Of a stretch of DNA of 64,000 nucleotides, positions 57,601-64,000 are shown piece after piece; the first letter of the stretch is position 1, and every line of letters begins with the position of its first letter. Below the pieces are notes generated by a model. The model worked only from the letters and a program-made list of their open reading frames with translations, was not told where the DNA came from and made no database searches. The DNA is from Streptomyces exfoliatus (lineage in GTDB: Bacteria; Actinomycetota; Actinomycetes; Streptomycetales; Streptomycetaceae), in NCBI RefSeq assembly GCF_000725545.1, contig NZ_JNZP01000005.1, forward strand, positions 248,001 through 312,000, given 5' to 3'. The translations under genes and the position numbers were made by a program.

Positions 57601-57855
57601 CTACTTCCACTGCGTGGAGACACCGAATCCGGCCGCGATGAAGCCGAAGCCCACCACGATGTTCCAGTTCCGGATCGACTCCAGCGGCAGGGAACCGTCG
57701 GTGACGTAGAAGACCACGATCCACACCAGACCGATGGCGAACAGCGCCAGCATCACAGGCGCCACCCAGCTGCGGTTGGTCAGCTTGATACTGGTGGCCT
57801 GCTTCGCCGGCGGGGGCGTGAAGTCGGCCTTCTTGCGGATCCGTGACTTCGGCAC
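57601..57855 (-). CDS. crgA: Cell division protein CrgA
   Basis: The 84-residue protein has two membrane helices ([20 protein letters not shown] and [20 protein letters not shown]) after a short basic N-terminus [16 protein letters not shown]. CrgA coordinates FtsZ-dependent septation in sporulating hyphae. Its upstream and downstream regions are as in other streptomycetes. Confidence 0.95.
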   Translation of the reverse strand: MPKSRIRKKADFTPPPAKQATSIKLTNRSWVAPVMLALFAIGLVWIVVFYVTDGSLPLESIRNWNIVVGFGFIAAGFGVSTQWK

Positions 57856-57995
57856 GAGGGACTCTCCTGTCGATGCGCTGCGTGACCGCGCAGGGAACTG
57901 TGGCTGGCGCCGGGATGTGACGAAGGAGGACGTCTGTGTCCCCCAGGCGTCCGTTAGCGTAGTGGTTCCGCGGCACCGAAGGGGATCAGGGTACG

Positions 57996-58763
57996 TTGAG
58001 CAATTCCGACGGCACTCCCGAAGGGCCGGGCCGCCCCACGAGATGGCGCCCCGTCCGGGTCCTCACCCTTGCCGTTTTCGCCCTCGCCGGCCTGATCTTC
58101 GTCACGAGCTTCAACACCGCCAAGGGCACCAACATCCGCACGGACGCCTCTCTCCTGCGGCTTTCCGACCTGATCGAGCAGCGCAGCCACAAGAACGCCG
58201 GCCTCGACGAGTCCACCTCCGCCCTCCGCTCCCAGGTCGACTCGCTCGCCGCCCGCGACGACGGATCCACCCGCGCGGAGGACGCGCGACTCGACGCACT
58301 GGAGGCGGAGGCGGGCACGACCGAGGTCGACGGCTCCGGCCTCACCGTCACCCTCGACGACGCCCCGCCGAACGCCCAGGCCGCCCCCGGCTACCCCGAA
58401 CCGCAGGCCAACGACCTCGTCATCCACCAGCAGGACCTCCAGGCCGTCGTCAACGCCCTGTGGCAGGGCGGCGCCGAGGGCATCCGGGTCATGGACCAGC
58501 GGCTCATCTCCACCAGCGCCGTGCGCTGCGTCGGCAACACCCTGATCCTCCAGGGCCGCGTCTACTCGCCTCCGTACAAGATCACCGCTGTAGGTGACCG
58601 GGGCAAGCTGAACAAGGCGCTCGCGAACTCCCCGGCGATCCAGAACTACCAGCTGTACGTGAAGGCGTACGGGCTCGGCTGGAAAGTCGACGAGCACAGG
58701 GCGGTGACTCTGCCCGGCTACTCGGGCACAGTGGACCTCCAGCACGCGAAGCCGGTGAGCTGA
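57996..58763 (+). CDS. DUF881 family membrane protein
   Basis: The 255-residue protein has one N-terminal membrane helix ([18 protein letters not shown]), a coiled-coil (residues about 50-100) and the DUF881 domain ([30 protein letters not shown]). The TTG at 57996 follows CAGGG. It lies between crgA and the sortase genes, a conserved setting linked to cell envelope and division. Function unknown. Confidence 0.88.
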   Translation: MSNSDGTPEGPGRPTRWRPVRVLTLAVFALAGLIFVTSFNTAKGTNIRTDASLLRLSDLIEQRSHKNAGLDESTSALRSQVDSLAARDDGSTRAEDARLDALEAEAGTTEVDGSGLTVTLDDAPPNAQAAPGYPEPQANDLVIHQQDLQAVVNALWQGGAEGIRVMDQRLISTSAVRCVGNTLILQGRVYSPPYKITAVGDRGKLNKALANSPAIQNYQLYVKAYGLGWKVDEHRAVTLPGYSGTVDLQHAKPVS

Positions 58764-58807
58764 CAGCCGGTGAGCTGACAGCTGGGAGCTGACAGCGGGA
58801 GGGCGGC

Positions 58808-59509
58808 TTGGGGGGCTTGCGTCTCGTCGTGAGGACCTTCAGCGAACTGTGCCTCACCCTCGGCACCCTGATCGTCCTCTTCGTCGTGTACGTCCTGTAC
58901 TGGACCGGCGTCCAGGCCGACAGCGCGAGCGCCGGCCAGATCGACACCCTCCAGCGCGCGTGGACGAGCACCCCGGCCGGGGCCCCGCCCGCTCCCGGGA
59001 AACCCTCCACGCTCCCGGCGTACGCCCCGGGCGAGGGCATCGCCGTCATGTACGTCCCCCGGCTCGGCAGGGACTGGAAGTGGCCGGTCCTCGAAGGCAC
59101 CGGCGCGGACGTCCTCAAGAAGGGCCTCGGCCACTACGCGGCCACCGGCCGGCTCGGAGCCACCGGCAACTTCGCCGTCGCCGGCCACCGCCGCACCCAC
59201 GGAGACCCCTTCAAGGACTTCCCCAGGCTGCGCGCGGGCGACGCGGTGGTCCTGACCGACGGGACCACCTGGTTCACGTACCGGATCGTCCGCGCCCCCT
59301 ACCGGACCGTGCCCACGGACGTCGGGGTCGTCGCTCCGCTGCCGACGTCCTTCGGACGGAACGCGGCGGGCTTCGACGGCCCCGGCCGCTACCTCACCCT
59401 CACGACCTGCGAGCCCGAGTGGGGCAGCAGCCACCGTCTGATCGCCTGGGCCCACCTCGACGCCACCCGCCCGGTCGCCGACGGCCGTCCACAGGCTTTG
59501 GGCAGCTGA
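58808..59509 (+). CDS. Class E sortase (first)
   Basis: The 233-residue protein has one N-terminal membrane helix and a sortase domain with His in VAGHRRTHGDPF, catalytic Cys in TLTTCEPEWG and Arg in SSHRLIAWAHL. Class E sortases anchor proteins with LAXTG signals; in Streptomyces they anchor the chaplins. TTG start with GGGAGGG upstream. Confidence 0.92.
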   Translation: MGGLRLVVRTFSELCLTLGTLIVLFVVYVLYWTGVQADSASAGQIDTLQRAWTSTPAGAPPAPGKPSTLPAYAPGEGIAVMYVPRLGRDWKWPVLEGTGADVLKKGLGHYAATGRLGATGNFAVAGHRRTHGDPFKDFPRLRAGDAVVLTDGTTWFTYRIVRAPYRTVPTDVGVVAPLPTSFGRNAAGFDGPGRYLTLTTCEPEWGSSHRLIAWAHLDATRPVADGRPQALGS

Positions 59510-59573
59510 CCCCTCCCGGCCCCCTCGCCCCGTACTCTGGTCCCCGTAACGAACGGAAGGGGCGGTCGACGTC

Positions 59574-59735
59574 ATGTACGGCTGGATCTGGCGGCATCTG
59601 CCGGGCAACGCGTGGGTGCGTGCGCTGCTCTCGATCGTGCTGGTCCTCGCGGTCGTCTACGTCCTCTTCCAGTACGTGTTCCCCTGGGCGGAGCCTCTGC
59701 TTCCGTTCAACGATGTGACGGTGGACGGCCAGTGA
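59574..59735 (+). CDS. Small membrane protein upstream of the amidotransferase
   Basis: This 53-residue protein (MYGWIWRHLPGNAWVRALLS, then IVLVLAVVYVLFQYVFPWAE) has one membrane helix. It overlaps the next gene by GTGA, so it is probably expressed, and GGAAGGGG lies upstream. Function unknown. Confidence 0.78.
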   Translation: MYGWIWRHLPGNAWVRALLSIVLVLAVVYVLFQYVFPWAEPLLPFNDVTVDGQ

Positions 59736-60370
59736 GCGCGCGAATTCTCGTCGTCGACAACTACGACAGCTTCGTCTTCAACCTCGTTCAGTACCTCTAC
59801 CAGCTCGGCGCCGAGTGCGAAGTCCTCCGCAACGACGAGGTCGAGCTGAGCCACGCCCAGGACGGCTTCGACGGCGTCCTGCTCTCCCCGGGGCCCGGCG
59901 CCCCCGAGCAGGCCGGCGTCTGCATCGACATGGTGCGGCACTGCGCGTCCACCGGCGTGCCCGTCTTCGGCGTCTGCCTCGGCATGCAGTCGATGGCCGT
60001 GGCGTACGGCGGCGTCGTCGACCGCGCGCCCGAGCTGCTGCACGGCAAGACGTCCCCCGTCACGCACGAGGGCAAGGGCGTCTTCGCCGGACTGCCCTCG
60101 CCGTTCACCGCCACCCGCTACCACTCGTTGGCCGCCGAGCCGGCCGCCCTGCCCGCCGAGCTCGAAGTCACCGCGCGGACCGAGGACGGCATCATCATGG
60201 GCCTGCGCCACCGCGAACTGCCCGTCGAGGGCGTCCAGTTCCACCCCGAGTCGGTCCTCACCGAGCACGGGCACCTGATGCTCGCCAACTGGCTGGAGCA
60301 GTGCGGCGACAAGGGAGCGGTCGGACGGTCGGCGGGGCTCGCCCCGGTGGTGGGCAAGGCCGTCGCGTGA
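59732..60370 (+). CDS. Glutamine amidotransferase, TrpG/PabA type
   Basis: The 212-residue class I amidotransferase has VVDNYDSFVFNLVQYL, LSPGPGAP, nucleophile Cys in VFGVCLGMQSMAV and the His-Glu pair in VQFHPESVLTE. It supplies ammonia from glutamine for anthranilate or aminodeoxychorismate synthase; no synthase partner gene is adjacent. It is coupled to the small gene before it and the sortase gene after it. Confidence 0.93.
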   Translation: MSARILVVDNYDSFVFNLVQYLYQLGAECEVLRNDEVELSHAQDGFDGVLLSPGPGAPEQAGVCIDMVRHCASTGVPVFGVCLGMQSMAVAYGGVVDRAPELLHGKTSPVTHEGKGVFAGLPSPFTATRYHSLAAEPAALPAELEVTARTEDGIIMGLRHRELPVEGVQFHPESVLTEHGHLMLANWLEQCGDKGAVGRSAGLAPVVGKAVA

Positions 60371-61578
60371 CGACGGGCTCTCCGTGGTTCCGCCCGACGA
60401 ACGATCCGCAGAACGAGCCGCCGAACCACCCGACGAACACCCCGGCACCGGAGCCGATACCCGCGGCCCCGTACGCCCCGACCGATCCGTACGCCCCGGT
60501 CGATCCGTACGCCCCGGCTGACGCGTACGCCCCCGCCGCCGATCCGTACGCCCCGGCCGCGGAGCCCTACGCCCCCGCCGCGGAGCCCTACGCCTCGGCC
60601 GAGCCGTACACCTACGAGGCGCCCCCCGCCGCCCCTTACGAGGCCGCGGCCCAGGAGAGCCCCTACGCGCCCCCGTACGACCCGTACGAGACCGAGGAGC
60701 CCCCGGGGCCCTCCCCGTCCGAGACAATGGCTCTCCAGGCCGTAGAGCTGCCTTCCGGACCTGGAAGGGCCGAGCGTCGCCGCGCCGCCAAGGGCGGCCG
60801 GGGCAGGAACCGGGGCGGTGCCGGCCCCGAGACGCCCACGACCACCCCGCCGCAGGGACGTCCGCTCTCCCGCGTCGAGGCCCGCCAGGCCGCCCGCGCC
60901 GCCAAGGACAGCGTCGGCGTCGTCGCCAGCCGCGCCGTCGGCGAACTCTTCATCACCTTCGGCGTCGTGATGCTCCTCTTCGTCACCTACCAGCTGTGGT
61001 GGACGAACGTCCTCGCCGGCCAGGAGACCGACCAGGCCAAGGAACAGATCGAGGACACCTGGGCCAAGGGCGACAGCAAGCCGGACGCCTTCGAGCCCGG
61101 CGAGGGCTTCGCCATCATGTACATCCCCAAGCTGGACGTCGTCGTCCCCGTCGCCGAAGGCATCAACAAGACCAAGGTCCTCGACAAGGGCATGGTCGGC
61201 CACTACGCCGAGGGCAAGCTGAAGACGGCCATGCCCTCCGACAAGCAGGGCAACTTCGCGGTCGCCGGCCACCGCAACACCCACGGCGAGCCCTTCCGGT
61301 ACATCAACCGGCTCGAGCCCGGCGACCCGATCGTCGTCGAGACCCAGGACGCCTACTACACCTACGAGATGGCGAGCATCCTGCCGCAGACCGCGCCCTC
61401 GAACATCTCCGTGATCGACCCTGTGCCGAAGGGCTCGGGCTTCACGGAACCCGGCCGGTTCATCACCCTGACCACCTGCACGCCCGAGTTCACCAGCACG
61501 TACCGGATGATCGTGTGGGGCAGGCTGGTCGAGGAACGCCCGCGCAGCAAGGGAAAGCCGAAAGCGCTCGTAGGCTGA
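60367..61578 (+). CDS. Class E sortase with long repeat-rich N-terminus
   Basis: The 403-residue protein begins with about 130 residues of Pro/Tyr/Ala repeats (DPYAPxD, EPYAPAA), then a basic segment, a membrane helix (about 200-222) and a sortase domain with His in VAGHRNTHGEPF, Cys in TLTTCTPEF and Arg in TYRMIVWG. The N-terminal tail is cytoplasmic by topology. GTG start overlaps the amidotransferase stop. Confidence 0.92.
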   Translation: MTTGSPWFRPTNDPQNEPPNHPTNTPAPEPIPAAPYAPTDPYAPVDPYAPADAYAPAADPYAPAAEPYAPAAEPYASAEPYTYEAPPAAPYEAAAQESPYAPPYDPYETEEPPGPSPSETMALQAVELPSGPGRAERRRAAKGGRGRNRGGAGPETPTTTPPQGRPLSRVEARQAARAAKDSVGVVASRAVGELFITFGVVMLLFVTYQLWWTNVLAGQETDQAKEQIEDTWAKGDSKPDAFEPGEGFAIMYIPKLDVVVPVAEGINKTKVLDKGMVGHYAEGKLKTAMPSDKQGNFAVAGHRNTHGEPFRYINRLEPGDPIVVETQDAYYTYEMASILPQTAPSNISVIDPVPKGSGFTEPGRFITLTTCTPEFTSTYRMIVWGRLVEERPRSKGKPKALVG

Positions 61579-61616
61579 GACCCGACACCTCCGGACGGGA
61601 CGACGGGACGAACCTA

Positions 61617-62291
61617 GTGGCACGCGTGCGTAATCGGATCGCCGGGATCATCAGCCTCTTCGGCGAACTCCTCATCACGGCGGGCGTGGTGCTCGGCCTC
61701 TTCGTCGTCTACTCCCTGTGGTGGACCAACGTCCTCGCCGACCGCGCCGCCGACCAGGACGGCGCCCAGGTCCGCGACAACTGGGCCGACGGCCCCGGCG
61801 CGCTCGACACCAAGGACGGCATCGGCTTCCTGCACGTGCCCGCCATGGGCGACGACGACATACTGATCAAGCGGGGCACCACCAGCGCGATCCTCAACCA
61901 CGGCGTCGCCGGCTACTACACGGACCCGATCAAGTCCGCCCTCCCGCAGGACGCGAAGGGCAACTTCACGCTCGCCGCCCACCGGGACGGCCACGGCGCG
62001 AAATTCCACAACATCCACAAGTTGAAGACCGGCGACGCGATCGTCTTCGAGTCCAAGGACACCTGGTACGTCTACAAGGTCTACAAGACCCTGCCGGAGA
62101 CCACGAAGTACAACGTGGACGTCCTCCAGCCCGTGCCGAAGGAATCCGGCAAGACCAAGCCGGGCCGCTACATCACGCTGACCACCTGCACCCCGATGTA
62201 CACCTCCGACTACCGGTACATCGTCTGGGGCGAACTGGAGCGCACGGAGAAGGTCGACCGCGACCGCACCCCGCCGGCGGAGCTGCGCTGA
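61617..62291 (+). CDS. Class E sortase (third)
   Basis: The 224-residue protein has an N-terminal membrane helix (LFGELLITAGVVLGLFVVYS) and sortase motifs LAAHRDGHGAKF, TLTTCTPMY and DYRYIVWG. It is the third sortase in this 3.5-kb stretch. GTG start. Confidence 0.93.
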   Translation: MARVRNRIAGIISLFGELLITAGVVLGLFVVYSLWWTNVLADRAADQDGAQVRDNWADGPGALDTKDGIGFLHVPAMGDDDILIKRGTTSAILNHGVAGYYTDPIKSALPQDAKGNFTLAAHRDGHGAKFHNIHKLKTGDAIVFESKDTWYVYKVYKTLPETTKYNVDVLQPVPKESGKTKPGRYITLTTCTPMYTSDYRYIVWGELERTEKVDRDRTPPAELR

Positions 62292-62322
62292 CCCGACCCG
62301 ACCCGACCCGGACGTCTGGACG

Positions 62323-62381
62323 TCCGGACAGGGGGAGAGCCCCGGCATCCACTGGATGCCGGGGCTCTCCCCCTGTCCGGA
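62323..62381. terminator. Strong bidirectional terminator
   Basis: A 28-bp perfect inverted repeat (62323-62350 with 62354-62381) with a 3-base loop lies between the convergent sortase and kinase genes. Confidence 0.92.
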
Positions 62382-62392
62382 AGGGTTCAGGC

Positions 62393-64000
62393 TCAGCCGA
62401 AGAAGCCGCCGTCCCCGTCACCGTTGTTGTCGCCACCGCCGTTGCCGCCGCCGCCACCACCACCGACGGTGTAGACGCTGATCTCCTGGCCGGGGGTGAC
62501 CATCGAACCCTCGCCCGGGTTCGTCCCGACGACCAGCGCGTCGTCCTTGTCGGAGCCCACCTGGGTGATCTTCAGGTTCGCGTTCAGGGCCTCGAGCTGC
62601 GCCTTGACGTCCTTGAACGGCCTGTTGGCGAGCCCCGTCGGGAGCTGGACCTGCTGCGGCTGCTGCGGGCCCTTGGAGACCTTCAGCGTGATCTGCACGT
62701 CCTTCGGCTGGTTCGACGGGCCCGCCGGGGTCTGGTCGATCACGGTGCCCGCGGGCTGCTCCGAGTCGACGTCCTCCCTGGACACCTTCGTGAAGCCGAG
62801 CTGGGTCAGCTGCTGGAGGGCCTGGTCGTAGGTCCGGCCCTTCTGGTCGGGAAGCTCGGACAGCAGCTTCTTCGCGACGGTGATGGTGATCTCGGAGTTC
62901 TTCTCCGCCTTGGTGCCGCCGACCGGGTTCGTGCGCAGGACCGTGCCCGGTTCCTCGTCCGACTCCTCCTGCTCGACCTTGACCTTGAAGCCCTTGGCCT
63001 TCAGGCTCTCCTCGGCGCGCTCCTGGGACTGCTCGATGACGTCCGGGACCTCCACGAGCGGAGCGCCCTCGGAGACGAACACCTGGACCGTGCCGTTGGT
63101 GTCCATCTTCACGTCCGCGGCCGGGTCCTGGCGGCAGATGGCGCCCTTGGGCTGGTCGCAGCGCTCGGTGCCGGCCTGCTGCAGCTTCACGCTGGCGTTG
63201 GTCGCGAGCCCGGTCGCCACTTCGACGGTCTGGCCCACCAGTCGCGGTGCGCCGACCTGCCGGGTGCCGTCCTTCTCCTCCATGAGGGAGACGCCGATGA
63301 AGATCGCGCCGACGAGCACCAGGATGCCCGCGATGACCAGCAGGATCGTCGAGGTGTTCGACTTCTTCTGGCCGCCGCGACGCCGGTCCGGACGGTCGTC
63401 GTAGCCGTAGCCGCCGTCGTCGGGGTTGATCGGGGGCAGCATCGAGGTCTGGCCGGCCGGGTCGGCCTGGCGCAGTGCCGTGGTCGGCTGGTCCTCCGGC
63501 GGGTAGCCGCCGTAGCCCCCGCCGTACGCGGGCGCCCCCATGCCCATCCCCATGCCCATCGCGGCGGCGGCCGCGACCGGCTGGCCGTCGAGGCAGGCCT
63601 CGATGTCCGCGCGCATCTCGTCGGCGGACTGGTAGCGGTAGTCGGGGTCCTTGACCAGCGCCTTGAGGACGATGGCGTCCATCTCGGGCGTGATCTCGCC
63701 GTCGAAGTTGCTCGGCGGCTGCGGCTCCTCGCGCACGTGCTGGTAGGCGACGGCGACCGGCGAGTCGCCGATGAACGGGGGCCGGACGGTGAGGAGCTCG
63801 TAGAGCAGGCAGCCCGTCGAGTACAGGTCGGAGCGGGCGTCGACCTGCTCGCCCTTGGCCTGCTCGGGGGAGAGGTACTGGGCCGTGCCGATGACCGCCG
63901 ACGTCTGTGTCATGGTCATGCCCGAGTCGCCCATGGCGCGCGCGATGCCGAAGTCCATGACCTTGACCTGGCCGGTGCGCGTCAGCATGACGTTCGCCGG
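62393..64000 (-). CDS. pknB: Ser/Thr protein kinase PknB with PASTA domains (5' end outside window)
   Basis: The visible 535 residues start inside the kinase domain just after the catalytic loop (PANVMLTRTGQVKVMDFGIA), with the activation segment TSAVIGTAQYLSPEQAKGEQ and the Thr phosphosites usual for PknB. A Gly/Met-rich linker, membrane helix (ILLVIAGILVLVGAIFIGV) and four PASTA domains follow, each starting with a Val-Pro or Leu-Pro type motif, ending in a Gly/Asn-rich tail. PASTA domains bind cell-wall fragments. The gene runs off the right edge of the window. Confidence 0.95.
   Translation of the reverse strand, partial: PANVMLTRTGQVKVMDFGIARAMGDSGMTMTQTSAVIGTAQYLSPEQAKGEQVDARSDLYSTGCLLYELLTVRPPFIGDSPVAVAYQHVREEPQPPSNFDGEITPEMDAIVLKALVKDPDYRYQSADEMRADIEACLDGQPVAAAAAMGMGMGMGAPAYGGGYGGYPPEDQPTTALRQADPAGQTSMLPPINPDDGGYGYDDRPDRRRGGQKKSNTSTILLVIAGILVLVGAIFIGVSLMEEKDGTRQVGAPRLVGQTVEVATGLATNASVKLQQAGTERCDQPKGAICRQDPAADVKMDTNGTVQVFVSEGAPLVEVPDVIEQSQERAEESLKAKGFKVKVEQEESDEEPGTVLRTNPVGGTKAEKNSEITITVAKKLLSELPDQKGRTYDQALQQLTQLGFTKVSREDVDSEQPAGTVIDQTPAGPSNQPKDVQITLKVSKGPQQPQQVQLPTGLANRPFKDVKAQLEALNANLKITQVGSDKDDALVVGTNPGEGSMVTPGQEISVYTVGGGGGGGNGGGDNNGDGDGGFFG

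Overview
The window is the replication-origin region of a Streptomyces chromosome (very high G+C, GTG and TTG starts, ATGA/GTGA gene overlaps, rare TTA codons). It opens with the conserved block dnaA - oriC - dnaN - gnd - recF - DciA-like gene - gyrB - gyrA - DUF3566 gene - tRNA-Ile - DLW-39 peptide (1-13.1 kb). A secreted/anchored protein, a Ser/Thr kinase, an HTH protein, tRNA-Ala and a SoxR/FMN-reductase pair follow (13.2-19.0 kb). The conserved order resumes at about 54.2 kb with a small secreted protein, a DUF5324 protein, cyclophilin, rhomboid protease, a DnaA-box cluster, crgA, a DUF881 protein, three class E sortases around a TrpG/PabA amidotransferase, and the 3' part of pknB.

Between these two halves, at about 19.2-54.0 kb, sits a biosynthetic cluster for a C-glycosylated angucycline-type aromatic polyketide. 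The right part follows the urdamycin/gaudimycin gene order: PgaE-type oxygenase, TcmI-type cyclase, ACP, C-9 ketoreductase, two-domain aromatase, PgaM-type oxygenase-reductase fusion, MFS exporter, UrdGT2-like C-glycosyltransferase, RmlA, RmlB, 4-ketoreductase, 2,3-dehydratase and 3-ketoreductase. These sugar genes are enough for dTDP-D-olivose and lack a 5-epimerase and a 3-dehydratase. The expected core product is therefore an aquayamycin-like 9-C-D-olivosyl angucycline. The KS-alpha/KS-beta pair is not in its usual place between the cyclase and the ACP. It lies about 10 kb upstream, behind a small transposon-like element, and is followed by a PPTase and acyl-CoA carboxylase genes. The carboxyltransferase gene carries an internal deletion with a frameshift.

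The least expected part is 20.4-27.4 kb: a second, non-aromatic-looking type II module. It holds an ACP, a KS homologue with Arg at the nucleophile position, a KSIII with an altered triad, a KSIII-like protein with Val at the nucleophile position, a complete KS, a DHA2-type exporter and a FabG reductase. No dehydratase or enoyl reductase is visible. It could make an alternative starter or an acyl decoration for the angucycline, or a separate metabolite. I do not recognise this exact gene set.

Regulation: the cluster opens with an orphan OmpR-type regulator of the JadR1/LndI kind with a degenerate phosphorylation pocket and an in-frame TTA codon. A second TTA lies in the 4-ketoreductase gene, so bldA control is likely. 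A TetR regulator stands at the right end. Inverted and direct repeats upstream of the OmpR-type gene and of fabG are candidate operators.
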